Shown here: positions 23,420-33,900 of the stretch, piece by piece
Layout of the letters: each line of letters starts with the position of its first letter
Position numbering within the stretch: the first letter of the stretch is position 1
Assembly: GCA_017965445.1 (NCBI GenBank)
Contig: JAGCPZ010000066.1
Span: forward strand, 1 to 64,000
Reading direction: 5' to 3'
DNA length: 64,000 nucleotides
DNA from: Fibrobacter sp.
GTDB lineage: Bacteria > Fibrobacterota > Fibrobacteria > Fibrobacterales > Fibrobacteraceae
The notes under the pieces: model-generated
Told to the model about the DNA's origin: nothing
Databases searched by the model: none
What the model saw: the letters and a program-made list of their open reading frames with translations, nothing else
Made by a program: the position numbers and the translations under genes

Positions 23420-23456
23420 AAAAAATTTAAAGGGGCGTCTCGACGACACCCCAAAA
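23420..23456 (-). terminator. Terminator of the UDP-xylose synthase gene
   Basis: On the minus strand, GGGGTGTC-GTCGA-GACGCCCC (one G-T pair) is followed by TTTAAATTTTTTC. It lies about 40 bases after the stop codon. Confidence 0.78.
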
Positions 23457-23491
23457 GTAGAGAATGAACGACAAATAATAAAGATAAACGG

Positions 23492-24427
23492 TTACTTCGA
23501 CTTAAGCAAGTTGTCAAAATAGACGATAGTCTTTTCGAGTCCCTTGCGCAGCGGAATGGTCGGTTCCCAGCCGAGAGCTTCCTTGGCAAGCGAAATGTCT
23601 GGGCGGCGCATCTTGGGGTCGTCACCGGGGAGCGGCTTATAAACGATTTTGCTCTTGGAACCGGTGAGTTCAAGAACTTCTTTCGCAAGTTCAAGCATCG
23701 TGAATTCGCCGGGATTGCCGATGTTCACCGGGCCAATAATCTTGTCCTGGTTCATCATGCGGACAAAGCCTTCGATGAGGTCATCGACGTAGCAGAAACT
23801 ACGGGTCTGGCTACCGTCACCGTAGATGGTCAGGTCCTCGCCGTTCAGCGCCTGTACGATAAAGTTACTGACGACGCGGCCGTCGTTCGGGAGCATGCGC
23901 GGGCCATACGTATTGAAAATGCGGACAATGCGGATATCAACGTTGTTTTGGCGGTGATAATCCATAAAAAGCGTTTCGGCGACGCGTTTACCTTCGTCGT
24001 AGCAGCTGCGGATGCCGATGGGGTTCACGTTTCCCCAATAGTCTTCAGTCTGCGGATGCACAGCCGGGTCGCCATAGACTTCGCTCGTGCTCGCCTGCAA
24101 GATTCGCGCATAGACGCGTTTGGCGAGGCCAAGCATATTGATAGCCCCCATAACGCTTGTCTTGATGGTCTTAACCGGGTTGAACTGGTAATGAATCGGG
24201 CTTGCAGGGCACGCCAAGTTGAAAATCCGATCAACTTCGAGGAGAATCGGCTCCGTGACATCATGACGAATAAGTTCAAAACATTTGTTGTCACGCAAGT
24301 GGGCAACATTCGCCATACGGCCTGTAAAATAGTTATCCAGGCAAATGACTTCGTGACCGTCATTCAAAAGTCTTTCACAGAGATGACTTCCTAAAAAACC
24401 AGCACCACCGGTAACCAAGCAACGCAT
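23492..24427 (-). CDS. uxs: UDP-glucuronate decarboxylase (UDP-xylose synthase)
   Basis: Converts UDP-glucuronate to UDP-xylose with bound NAD, giving a donor for surface glycans. The 311-residue short-chain dehydrogenase-type protein begins [20 protein letters not shown] with the GxxGxxG NAD motif. It has the Thr/Ser site in STSEVYGDP, the YxxxK pair in [11 protein letters not shown] and the family's [13 protein letters not shown]. The nine upstream codons are rejected because GGAGC precedes this Met. A sugar nucleotide for the glycan genes at 28-29 and 34-36 kb is a plausible use. Confidence 0.92.
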   Translation of the reverse strand: MRCLVTGGAGFLGSHLCERLLNDGHEVICLDNYFTGRMANVAHLRDNKCFELIRHDVTEPILLEVDRIFNLACPASPIHYQFNPVKTIKTSVMGAINMLGLAKRVYARILQASTSEVYGDPAVHPQTEDYWGNVNPIGIRSCYDEGKRVAETLFMDYHRQNNVDIRIVRIFNTYGPRMLPNDGRVVSNFIVQALNGEDLTIYGDGSQTRSFCYVDDLIEGFVRMMNQDKIIGPVNIGNPGEFTMLELAKEVLELTGSKSKIVYKPLPGDDPKMRRPDISLAKEALGWEPTIPLRKGLEKTIVYFDNLLKSK

Positions 24428-24516
24428 AAATGCTCCATAAATGTTTAAATTCATGGGAAATATAGTATTAGTAGGTAATAGAAAGTTGGTAGAACTTAGA
24501 ATCTAGCGCAAAATGC

Positions 24517-24524
24517 TATATATG
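24517..24524 (+). promoter_or_regulatory. -7 box TATATATG, leaderless start candidate
   Basis: The box ends five bases before the ATG at 24530. The last four bases deviate from TTTG by one. Confidence 0.4.
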
Positions 24525-24529
24525 CACGC

Positions 24530-25435
24530 ATGGCAAGTGTTGGCTATAGTCTTTTGCTCGTGTTGACGGCGTTCATTTGGGGATCGGGTTTTGTCGCCCA
24601 AATCGAAGGGAATGCGTTTGGACCATTCGCTTTCTCGTGCATCCGGTGCTTCATTGCCGCAGGATTCCTCGCTCTTGTTTTCAAAATTCTCGATGCCTTG
24701 GGAAAGAGCTCTCGCAGACCTCGCAACCGTAACGAAACGATTCTCCATTGGAAAGCGGGATTTTTTTGCGGGCTTGCCTTATGCACTGCAATGAACTTGC
24801 AACAACTGGGGATGTACCTTGGCACCTCAGCCGGCAAATCAGGATTCTTGACAGCCTGCTACATCGTACTCGTGCCTGTAGTTAGCTTGTTCTTGGGCAA
24901 GCGTATTTCAATCAAGACTTGGATTTGCGTTGCCATTACCACCGTAGGGCTTTACCTGCTCTGCATCAAGGACGGCTTTTCGTTCGAACTTTCGGACGGA
25001 GTTTCACTGTTGTGCGCACTCGCATTTTCAATCCACATTTTGGTAATAGACAAGTTCGTGAACCACATCGATCCGATTCGCGTTTCGAGCATTCAATTTT
25101 TAACCATCGGTGTCTTGACGGCTCCCCTGATGATTGTTTTTGACCTGAAATTTCCAACATTGGATTTCAGCACCGTCATCACGGCCTTCGCAAACCCTCG
25201 CGCCGTTGCCGGCCTCCTGTTTGCGGCTCTTTGTTCAAGCGGAATCGCCTACACGCTCCAGATTGTCGCCCAAGATAAAGTAAGGCCCACTATCGCATCG
25301 CTGACAATGAGCCTTGAATCCGTATTTGCGGTATTTGCCGGATGGGCTGTTCTGGGAGAACAATTTTCGGCTCGTGAGTTAATCGGTTGCGCAATTATGA
25401 TGGTTGCCATCGTGACTGCACAGATTAAGCGATAA
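24530..25435 (+). CDS. EamA/DMT-family transporter
   Basis: A 301-residue inner-membrane protein with about ten helices made of two EamA repeats. It starts SLLLVLTAFIWGSGFVAQ, the usual opening of the family, and the second repeat carries LQIVAQDKVRPTIASLTMSLESVFAVFAGWAVLGEQFS. Members export amino acids, metabolites or sugars; the substrate cannot be read. It is a single gene facing away from the UDP-xylose synthase gene. Confidence 0.9.
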   Translation: MASVGYSLLLVLTAFIWGSGFVAQIEGNAFGPFAFSCIRCFIAAGFLALVFKILDALGKSSRRPRNRNETILHWKAGFFCGLALCTAMNLQQLGMYLGTSAGKSGFLTACYIVLVPVVSLFLGKRISIKTWICVAITTVGLYLLCIKDGFSFELSDGVSLLCALAFSIHILVIDKFVNHIDPIRVSSIQFLTIGVLTAPLMIVFDLKFPTLDFSTVITAFANPRAVAGLLFAALCSSGIAYTLQIVAQDKVRPTIASLTMSLESVFAVFAGWAVLGEQFSARELIGCAIMMVAIVTAQIKR

Positions 25436-25443
25436 AAACGTGG

Positions 25444-26958
25444 TTAAGAGAATTTTTTCCTGACGATAAAGAGCGCTCCTACAACAAGAGCGACACCCAA
25501 GGCAAACGAAAGCAGGGCGCTTCGCGTAAAACCAGCCACGACATAACAGATAAAGCTGATGGAAGCGACCGACAGCGCATAGGGTAGCTGCGTGTTCACA
25601 TGATTCACATGGTTACACTGTGCACCGGCACTTGCCATAATTGTCGTATCTGAAATTGGAGAAATGTGGTCGCCACAGACGGCCCCCGCCATGCAAGCCG
25701 AAATGGAAATAATCATCAAGTCGGGATCGACACTGGAGAACGCGGCTACAACAATCGGAATCAAGATGCCAAACGTGCCCCAAGAGGTTCCCGTCGAAAA
25801 CGCAAGCCCGATTCCGACCAAGAAGATAATCGCAGGCATAAAGTTCATGAGAGAGGTTGCCTTTCCCGACACGATGCCTGCAACAAAGTCCTTCGCGCCA
25901 AGCGTATCGGTGACGCCCTTCAGGCTCCAGGCAAGCACCAAAATGATAATTGCGGGAACCATCGCCTTGAAACCTTCAGGCAAGCATTCGAGACATTTCC
26001 CGATTTTCAAGACACGGCGCCCGAGATACCAAATCACGGTCACGATAAATGCGGCAAAGCTACCATACACAAGCCCGACGGAAGCATCGCTCCCGCCAAA
26101 GGCCGCGACAAAACCCTTGTGCGCATCGCCACTCGAGAAAAATCCGCCCGTATAAACGAGTCCAATCACGCAGAAGAAAATCAACATCACAATCGGGAAT
26201 ACCAAATCGAGCATGGTCCCGCGCGCCTGTTCCACATTCAAATTTTCCATTTTCGAATCAATCATCTCGGCTGCGGATTCGTATTTTTTCATGGGGCCAA
26301 AATCGACTTTCAGGAGCACCAAGGCAATAAGGGCCACAATCGTCAACAAAGCATAAAAGTTGTACGGAATCGATTTGACAAACAGTCCCAACCCGTCTTC
26401 GCCTTCGACAAAGCCAGTCACCGCAGCAGCCCATGAACTGACCGGAGCGATAATGCAAATCGGGGCCGCCGTTGCATCAATCAAGTACGCCAGCTTTTCA
26501 TGGCTTACTTTAAATTTATCCGTAACAGGACGCATAACACTGCCCACCGTAAGGCAGTTGAAATAATCATCGACGAAAATCAAGATGCCTAGAACAATAG
26601 TCGCCATTTGCGCACCGACCTTAGACTTTATATGCAATTTCGCCCAATTCCCGAAAGCGGCCGCTGCACCCGACTTGTTCATCAGGGCGACCATAGCCCC
26701 AAGCATCACGAGGAAAAAAAGAATCCCTACATTCCACGGATCGGACACCTGTTTCACCATTCCATTTTTGAAAACAGCATCCAAGAACTGCGGAAAACTC
26801 CCCTGGCTAATAAAAAGGCCGCCTATCACGACCCCGATAAAAAGAGATGAATAGGCTTCCTTGGTAATGAGGGCTAAAACAATTGCTACGACAGAGGGCA
26901 CCAACGCCCAAAACGTGCCGTGAAATAACGAAACGACTTCTGCAGCTTGCTGTTCCAT
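25444..26958 (-). CDS. NhaC-family Na+/H+ antiporter
   Basis: A 504-residue inner-membrane antiporter with about 12 helices. Family features include FVDDYFNCLTVGSVMRPVTD, the CGDHISPISDTTIMAS segment and STGTSWGTFGILIPI. Proteins of this group exchange Na+ for protons or, in relatives, malate/lactate or amino acids. The start at 26958 is preferred to 26964 because AGGAG sits six bases before it. It lies convergent with the EamA gene and downstream of nadC, with a terminator between. Likely role: sodium and pH balance. Confidence 0.88.
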   Translation of the reverse strand: MEQQAAEVVSLFHGTFWALVPSVVAIVLALITKEAYSSLFIGVVIGGLFISQGSFPQFLDAVFKNGMVKQVSDPWNVGILFFLVMLGAMVALMNKSGAAAAFGNWAKLHIKSKVGAQMATIVLGILIFVDDYFNCLTVGSVMRPVTDKFKVSHEKLAYLIDATAAPICIIAPVSSWAAAVTGFVEGEDGLGLFVKSIPYNFYALLTIVALIALVLLKVDFGPMKKYESAAEMIDSKMENLNVEQARGTMLDLVFPIVMLIFFCVIGLVYTGGFFSSGDAHKGFVAAFGGSDASVGLVYGSFAAFIVTVIWYLGRRVLKIGKCLECLPEGFKAMVPAIIILVLAWSLKGVTDTLGAKDFVAGIVSGKATSLMNFMPAIIFLVGIGLAFSTGTSWGTFGILIPIVVAAFSSVDPDLMIISISACMAGAVCGDHISPISDTTIMASAGAQCNHVNHVNTQLPYALSVASISFICYVVAGFTRSALLSFALGVALVVGALFIVRKKFS

Positions 26959-26994
26959 AAGCATCTCCTATGAAACGAAAACTAAAAATTTTTT

Positions 26995-27024
26995 TAAAAG
27001 AAAAGCCCGCACGAGGCAGGCTTA
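26995..27024 (-). terminator. Terminator of nadC
   Basis: On the minus strand AAGCC-T-GC-CTCGT-GC-G-GGCTT forms a stem with one symmetric mismatch, followed by TTCTTTTAAAAAAATTTTTAG. It sits between nadC and the antiporter gene. Confidence 0.65.
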
Positions 27025-27066
27025 ACAGCAAGATAGAAGGACGAAGTCCACCAACGTTTTTTGAAT

Positions 27067-27930
27067 TTAAATTCTCATAGAGATGTCGAGGGCCTTGACG
27101 CTATGCGTGAGCGCGCCAACGGAGATGAAGTCGAGGCCAAGCGTCGCGATTTCCTTTGCGCGTTCGAGCGTCATGTTGCCGGAACCTTCCACGAGGCACT
27201 TGTCGCCGCTATCCTTGATAATCTTCAAGGCTTCGGCCATCATCTCGTTGCTCATGTTGTCAAGCATGATGACATCGACGCCCTTGTTGAGGAGAGCGCG
27301 GAGCTGGTCGAAGTTTTCCACTTCCATTTCGACCATTAGACCCTGCTTATTGTTCTTCTTCACCACTTCAAGCGCTTCGAGTACGCCACCGGCAGCAGCA
27401 ATGTGATTGTCCTTCACGAGCACCATGTCGAAAAGCCCCATGCGGTGATTGGAACCGCCACCCACACGGACGGCATACTTCTGCAACGTACGGAATCCCG
27501 GAATCGTCTTGCGGGTGTCGAGCACCTTCGTCTTGCCGCCCTTCAAAGCTTCCTGGAACGTGTGAGCTACAGTTGCCACGCCGGAGAGCTGCTGGATGAA
27601 GTTCAGGAGCGTGCGTTCGCCCGTCAAAAGTTCGTGCGTCGTGCCATCGAGTTCGGCAATCAGGTCGCCCTTCTTCACCACGTCGCCATCTTTCTTGTGG
27701 AGCGTGACCTTGGCATTTGCCTTGAGTTCCTGGAACACAAGTTCGATAATCGGGAGGCCAGCGAGAACACCGTCTTCTTTAGCGATGAGGCGGGCGTGCT
27801 GTTTCTGGTCCGCGGGGATAGTCCATTCACTGGTCACATCGCCTGTGCGAACGTCCTCCGCCAAAGCGAGGCGGATCATGGTGAGGGCATCTTCGGTCGG
27901 GAATACTGGAGTTGAATTGTCGCCGTACAT
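27067..27930 (-). CDS. nadC: Nicotinate-nucleotide pyrophosphorylase (quinolinate phosphoribosyltransferase) NadC
   Basis: Converts quinolinate and PRPP to nicotinate mononucleotide, CO2 and pyrophosphate in NAD synthesis. The 287 residues show LAEDVRTGDVTSEWTI at the N-terminus, the GERTLLNFIQQLSGVAT helix, the substrate-binding RKTIPGFRTLQKYAVRVGGGSNHRMGL and the barrel end MLDNMSNEMM and VEGSGNMTLE. The Met at 27930 is used because the 15 upstream codons are family C repeat. nadA and nadB are not here. Its promoter box TATCTTTA (28003-28010) lies beside an 8-base inverted repeat. Confidence 0.95.
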   Translation of the reverse strand: MYGDNSTPVFPTEDALTMIRLALAEDVRTGDVTSEWTIPADQKQHARLIAKEDGVLAGLPIIELVFQELKANAKVTLHKKDGDVVKKGDLIAELDGTTHELLTGERTLLNFIQQLSGVATVAHTFQEALKGGKTKVLDTRKTIPGFRTLQKYAVRVGGGSNHRMGLFDMVLVKDNHIAAAGGVLEALEVVKKNNKQGLMVEMEVENFDQLRALLNKGVDVIMLDNMSNEMMAEALKIIKDSGDKCLVEGSGNMTLERAKEIATLGLDFISVGALTHSVKALDISMRI

Positions 27931-27934
27931 AGTA

Positions 27935-28096
27935 GGTATGAGGTTTGAGGTCGCTCGCAAGCTCGCTTTGAGCACGCTTCGCTTTTGGGTTAAAGTTCAC
28001 TAATAAAGATAGCTATTTTTTAAATAGCTCAGAGCATTGCGCAGCAATGCGACCTCACCACTCAGAGCACCCCTGTAGGGGTGCGAGCTCACAGCC
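27935..28096. repeat. Family C repeat block between nadC and the sugar transferase
   Basis: Two perfect hairpins stand side by side: GCATTGC-GCA-GCAATGC followed by GACCTCA (28033-28056), and GCACCCC-TGTA-GGGGTGC followed by GAGCTCA (28066-28090). Left of them GGTCGCTCGCAAGCTCGC and GAGCACGCTTCGC are further family C words within the nadC leader. Confidence 0.7.
28003..28028 (-). promoter_or_regulatory. nadC promoter box with inverted repeat
   Basis: On the minus strand a perfect 8-base inverted repeat AGCTATTT-AAA-AAATAGCT (28010-28028) leads straight into the -7 box TATCTTTA (28003-28010). The repeat could be an operator for NAD-dependent control, but no regulator gene is nearby. Confidence 0.45.
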
Positions 28097-29548
28097 CTAT
28101 TGCGCTCCTTTTCCGGTCAGCACCACATACACTGTGCGCACCAAAATCTGGAAGTCCAACAGCAAGCTCATGTTCTCGTAATAATACATGTCGTACTGGA
28201 GCTTGATCTGCACATCTTCGATGCTCGTATCGTAATGGTGGCAAACTTGAGCCCAGCCTGTAAGGCCCGGTTTCATCTTGAGGCGGCTGATGTAGAACGG
28301 AATCTGTTCACGGAGCTGGCTGATAAACACGGCGCGTTCCGGACGCGGCCCCACCATGCTCATATCGCCCTTCAGCACGCAGAGAATTTGCGGGAGTTCA
28401 TCGATGCGAGTCTTGCGCAGGAACTTGCCCACCTTCGTAATGCGCGGGTCGTCCTTGGTCGCCCACTGGGCACCGAACTTTTCGGCATCGGTACGCATGG
28501 TGCGGAACTTATAGACCATAAACGGCTTGCCGTACAAACCAATGCGTTCCTGGGAATAGAATACCGGACCGCGGTCTTCCAGTTTAATTGCTATAGCCGC
28601 AAGCAAGCAAATCGGGAGCGAAATCAGTCCAAGGAAAAGTCCGAAAGCGATATCGATAAAGCGCTTGACTTGCACTTGCCAGGGCGGCATCGTAAATGCA
28701 AAAAGTTCTTGCAGTTCAAAGCCATAAACAAGATTCGCCTTGAACCTGCCGTTCACGACATTGTAAAGTTCCGGAACAATATAGATGTGTAGCTGGAGTT
28801 CGCAGATCCAGACAAGTACGCGCATGATTTCTTGCGGGGAGGTACTTTCGTGCGCAATGATAATGCCACTGACCTTGTATTTTTTTACAAGTTCCGGCAA
28901 GTCGGAATATTTTCCGAGAACGGGTACATTGGCAAACTCTTTCGGCAGGACCTGGAATCGTTCATCGACAAAGCCCACGACACGCTGACCACGCGCCGGG
29001 GTCCTCGCCAGGTCTTCTGCAATCTTTCGACCTGCATCTGTTACCCCGAGAACGAGAATGTTATTCGCGCCATATCCCATGCGGAGCAAGGCCCGCAAAA
29101 AGATATAGATAAACATGCGGAACAGACCGACAAGCAAGATAGCAAGACCGCCATATATAAATATCCACGGGAACCGGGAACCGTAAAGATAGCCTTCACT
29201 GAGTGGCTGGTTCGTGAAAATTTTTCCCATGAATTCGGCGCCGAACAGAGTAATGATGACCAGCACCACGCCAATAACGACCGCACGGAGCACCCGCAAA
29301 ATCTGGTGCGTTCTCGACTGCAACAGCCAAGACCGGTACAGCCCGGCAAAGGCAAACAGGGTAAGCCAACCGGCATTCAGGACAAGCCCGTACTGCCAGT
29401 AGCTTTCGAAGGTCTTGCTTGGGTCATACTTGTCCAAAATCCAACCACTATGGAACTGTACCCAGAACGCCAAAGCGAAACAAATCGACAAGGCGGCAAA
29501 ATCCGAAAGGATTAGGAGTATTCGTTCCAAGGTAGTTGCGCGAATCAT
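28097..29548 (-). CDS. Undecaprenyl-phosphate sugar phosphotransferase (WbaP/WcaJ type)
   Basis: Transfers a sugar-1-phosphate to undecaprenyl phosphate, the first step of exopolysaccharide or O-antigen assembly. The 483 residues comprise four to five N-terminal membrane helices, a Rossmann-like CoA-binding-type domain (ILVLGVTDAGRKIAEDL, about 165-260), a further helix and the catalytic bacterial sugar-transferase domain with QERIGLYGKPFMVYKFRTM, RKTRIDELPQ and MSMVGPRPER. It follows hom by 15 bases, so an amino-acid gene leads its operon, an unlikely pairing that seems to reflect shared transcription only. Confidence 0.92.
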   Translation of the reverse strand: MIRATTLERILLILSDFAALSICFALAFWVQFHSGWILDKYDPSKTFESYWQYGLVLNAGWLTLFAFAGLYRSWLLQSRTHQILRVLRAVVIGVVLVIITLFGAEFMGKIFTNQPLSEGYLYGSRFPWIFIYGGLAILLVGLFRMFIYIFLRALLRMGYGANNILVLGVTDAGRKIAEDLARTPARGQRVVGFVDERFQVLPKEFANVPVLGKYSDLPELVKKYKVSGIIIAHESTSPQEIMRVLVWICELQLHIYIVPELYNVVNGRFKANLVYGFELQELFAFTMPPWQVQVKRFIDIAFGLFLGLISLPICLLAAIAIKLEDRGPVFYSQERIGLYGKPFMVYKFRTMRTDAEKFGAQWATKDDPRITKVGKFLRKTRIDELPQILCVLKGDMSMVGPRPERAVFISQLREQIPFYISRLKMKPGLTGWAQVCHHYDTSIEDVQIKLQYDMYYYENMSLLLDFQILVRTVYVVLTGKGAQ

Positions 29549-29563
29549 ATCGTACCTTACTTA

Positions 29564-30853
29564 TTAAGCGAGGAAGCGGATGACCTGGCTCTTCTCGACG
29601 ATTTCGGGGAGCGCGTTCACCGCATCGACAGCCTTGGTAAGCTTGCTGTCGAGCGTCTTTTCGGTAATGACGACGATGGAGACCTTGCCCGGATCGTTGA
29701 CGTCCTTCTGGATAATGGTCTCGATAGAGATGTTGTTATCCGCAAGAATCTTCGTAATCTTGGCGAGCACGCCACAAGCGTCACGGGACGTGAAGCGGAG
29801 GTAGTAGCGGGCACTTGTCTCGGAAATAGGAACGAGCGTTGCAGAGTTTTCGACATTGAACCAGCCCATCGGGAGCGCCTTGCGGTTGCCGTTGTCGGTA
29901 GAACGGGCCAAGGAAACGAGGTCGGCGACGACAGCAGATGCAGTCGGCAGACGGCCTGCACCGGCACCGGTCTGGAGCGTTTCGCCGAGGTTGTCGCACT
30001 GGAGATAGACGGCGTTCAAGACGCGGTTCACGCTAGCGAGCTGATGATCCAGCGGAACAAAGCACGGATGGACGCGGGCATCCACACGTTCGCCATCGCG
30101 ACGGTAAATGCCGAGCAACTTCACGCAGCAGCCAAGTTCCTTAGCGAATGCGATATCCTGTGCCGTAATCTTGGAAATACCGGAGACATAAATCTTTTCG
30201 AAATCCACGCGATGACCACTGCAAAGGCTAGCAAGAAGAGCTGTCTTATGGGCAGAGTCGATACCTTCGATATCGAAAGTCGGGTCCGCTTCGGCAAAAC
30301 CGAGCCTCTGAGCATCCTTCAAAACGACGTCGAAGTCAAGACCTTCGTCAGCCATGCGGCTCAAGATGTAGTTACAAGTTCCGTTGATGATGCAGCTCAA
30401 GCTTTCAACTGTAGAACCGAGAAGGCCTTCCTGCAAGCTGCGAATGATAGGAATGCCACCGCCGACAGCAGCTTCGAACAGCACATGCAGGCCTTTCTTG
30501 GCGGCAAGCGGGAAAATTTCGTGACCGTACTTGGCGAGGAGAGCCTTATTGGCCGTCACCACGTGCTTGCCACTTTCGAGAGCGGCCAAGATCCACTTGC
30601 GCGGCATATTGTAGCCGCCGGCAAGTTCCACGAGCACGTCAATATCGTTACCGGCAATCATTTCGTCGGCATTGGTCGAGACCTTGTAACCTTTTGCCTT
30701 GTACGGGGCAACTTCTTCGTCGGACTTGGCGCAGATGCAGGCAAGTTCCAGTTCAACACCCAATTTTTCCTTGTATTCTGCAATCTTCTGTTCAAGAATC
30801 TGAATGACACCGCCACCAACGGTACCCGTGCCAATTAAACCAATACGCAACAT
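29564..30853 (-). CDS. hom: Homoserine dehydrogenase with ACT domain
   Basis: Reduces aspartate-4-semialdehyde to homoserine for threonine and methionine synthesis. The 429 residues include the NAD(P)-binding LRIGLIGTGTVGGGV, VTANKALLAKYG, the catalytic-domain signature FAEADPTFDIEGIDSAHKTALLA and a C-terminal ACT domain (YYLRFTSRDACGVLAKITKILADNNISIE) that normally gives feedback inhibition by threonine. A GGAG ribosome site and a TATATTA box lie upstream. The sugar transferase gene follows after 15 bases. Confidence 0.96.
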   Translation of the reverse strand: MLRIGLIGTGTVGGGVIQILEQKIAEYKEKLGVELELACICAKSDEEVAPYKAKGYKVSTNADEMIAGNDIDVLVELAGGYNMPRKWILAALESGKHVVTANKALLAKYGHEIFPLAAKKGLHVLFEAAVGGGIPIIRSLQEGLLGSTVESLSCIINGTCNYILSRMADEGLDFDVVLKDAQRLGFAEADPTFDIEGIDSAHKTALLASLCSGHRVDFEKIYVSGISKITAQDIAFAKELGCCVKLLGIYRRDGERVDARVHPCFVPLDHQLASVNRVLNAVYLQCDNLGETLQTGAGAGRLPTASAVVADLVSLARSTDNGNRKALPMGWFNVENSATLVPISETSARYYLRFTSRDACGVLAKITKILADNNISIETIIQKDVNDPGKVSIVVITEKTLDSKLTKAVDAVNALPEIVEKSQVIRFLA

Positions 30854-30901
30854 ATAGCGTCTCCATTTTAAATTTTTACGGCGCTAATATAGAATTTTAT
30901 A

Positions 30902-33900
30902 CTAGTATTTCACAGTCACCGGACGCAATGCACTACCAATCTGGAGCACAAATCGGCCTGTTACCGGAACACCGACGCTAAAATTCGCGCCTTGGACAGT
31001 TCCATGGCGAACTTTGTTGCCCTGCATATCGAATAATGCGTACTTGGCACCAACACGGGCACCCGCCACCTGCAAAGTATTGCCCAAAACAGTCACACTA
31101 AATTGCGGCGCGGGAGCGACATCTATGCGGTTCGTCTTGGAACTGCTCGACTTGCCCGTAGAACTGCTCGAACTAGACGTTTTTGCAGAAGAACTGGATG
31201 ACTTAGCCGAAGAGCTAGACGACTTGACTGAGGAACTGGAAGATTTTACAGAACTAGAGCTGGACTTTGCAGAAGAACTACTTGATACGCTCGAAGACGA
31301 TTTTGCGGAACTTGAAGATTCTGCACTAGAACTGGACGCAATCTCAGAGGAACTCGAAATCAACGTGCTGTCGATTTTCCAACCAGCATAAAACACCTGA
31401 TTTTTTGTATTACTTACATCAACCGCAGTCTTAGGAGTACCAGAACATCCTGAACTATAACAATCTCTGTCCTCATACCACCCTGTAAAAAAGTAGCCAT
31501 CACGTGACACGTACTGCGATTCCGGCAGATTTACCGGCACGCCTTCTTCGTAATATGTCACGTCATGTCCTTTCGCTATCTTGCCATCTTCACCAAGAAC
31601 AAGAATCACACGATGTTTTGTATTTTCCAAATTCAAATGCGGAAGAATCTTCGTTCCTGGAGGATCTTCTGCCCATGCAAACCCATCTTCGCCATTTTCC
31701 TTCGGTTTTTCGCCATCCTTTTCATACCAGCCCCGCAACGAATCAGCAACAGTACCACCCGTTAACTGATTCTCTGCAACAGCAACAAAACCACTATCTG
31801 AAATATGTGCTACAAACTGACCCGCATCAACAGGATCTGGCACGTTAATCGCCGTCATATTAGGCTGATTTAAATAGAAAGCGTTGTCAAACGAATAGTA
31901 GCCACCTTCGCCATAACCGACAAGTGACGCCCCATTCCCGTCACCCTGATTTACGACAGAAACAATTTCACCCGCATTGTAACTGTTGAGCACAACAACC
32001 TCCCCGGAAACAGATTTCATCCATCCGAGTATTCCCGCCACATTCCTAAGACCTGATACACGACCCTGATTGTAGCTGTTTACCACATAGACTTCCGGGT
32101 AGCCATAGGCTTCACCCACCAATCCACCGATATAGCTAACCCCAATAACAGTTCCCGTATTATAACATCTTTGAATATCAATTGTTCCGAAATGATAAAT
32201 CCGTCCTACAAAGCCGCCACATGAGGCACTACCCGAAACCATGCTGGAATTATAAGAATTCGTTATATTCACAGAAGTCTCGTTAATTTGCCCTATAAAG
32301 CCACCTAGTTTATCATTACCTTCAACAAGTCCATGTGCAAATGAATTTGTTATAACAAAGACATCTTTTTCCATGTAGGAATCTTTTTCTTTACCCGTAA
32401 CATATCCCACAAAACCACCGACATTTTCATCACCATTAAAATAGAAGTCCTCCAATTTCAGATTTTTTATGATAGCCGCACCACCATCACCCACAAAACC
32501 AACATTACTTTGTCTTACATTATTGAAATACAGCCCATAGATAAAGTGTCCATTACCGTCGAAAGCGCCCTTAAAATTTTTCATCGGGATCCACGTCCTA
32601 AACGATTTTTGAACATTCAACTCCCCTTCAGAATCAAGCACCTGCTTATTCACCACAATGTCCTGCGTCAATTTTCCGCAAGCGTTTTCCTCGCGTTCCA
32701 TTCCGTTTATTCCGTTCACAATCGAAGCAAAGCCATAAAGTTCTGCCACGTTCGAAATGGCGTAACACAAGCTGTCGATTTTAGGTTTCTTTATTTGTAG
32801 CCATTGAGCATAAAGCGTTTTGTTTCCTTTGTCGTTAGGGCCTATTTTTTCAAGTTTCATATCTTTGTCCGTAGGTTTTGCCACCGAATACCAGCCATCG
32901 AACAGATATCCTTCACGTTCGACATTTGCAGGGAGTGAGAAAACCAGTCCTTCCGTATATTTTGACGGATAAACACTTGTATCCCCATCAAAAGTATGCC
33001 ATGTTATAGAATGGACCCCTATGGAAACATTTACCTTTCCGCTAAAATCGGGATACTTGCCTTTACCGAAGGTTTCCTGACCCCAAACTTTATTGTATTC
33101 GTGCAAATACGTGGCCACTGTACCATTATTAAACAAAGAATCATCTGCCGTAACGACACCTTCATAAAAGGTTCCGTTGGCAACTTTCTTGTTCGCCAAA
33201 TTTTCCATTTTGACACTACTATACTCGTCTGCCCCTATCAACAAATTTTCCACTTTGCCATCATGGATAATGTCTGCCGCATTATACGAATTCACTATAA
33301 AAGAAGCCACATTTTTAACATTTCCTACAAAGCCCCCAATAACACAACCAACATAACTATGGTACATTTCCAACAAAGAATCCGGCACACTTTGGGGGAT
33401 AATTTTTTTGACCGCTCCCCTGTTATAGGAACTTTCTATACGCAGTGTATCACTAGAAGCATCTTTCAAAGATGTTATACCGATCAACCCTCCAACACTA
33501 GACATTCCATCAACAGCACCGATATTGTAGCTTTCCTTTATAGTTCCCTGTCCGCGGCCAACAAGCCCTCCACTGTATCCTTCCCCGCCATGGACAATCC
33601 CCGAATTGTAGCATCGTTCGACAAGGAACTTTGCGCTGCCATAATTCACAGACTTATTGAAGCGCTCTTCTGTTCTAGTTCTTTCTTGCACCGCGTAACC
33701 AATCAACCCACCAACATAACGGTTTCCTCTAACCGATCCCGTATTATAAGAATTAGTCAAAGTAATGGTTGACAAGCTCCCTGCATAGCCCACAAGTCCA
33801 CCCGCTCCACCAGATTCTTCAGTAGAAACGACCAAGCCGTCATTATGGCTATCCTTTATCTTAACTCCGCCACTTGCATAGCCGACCAAACCCGCAACAC

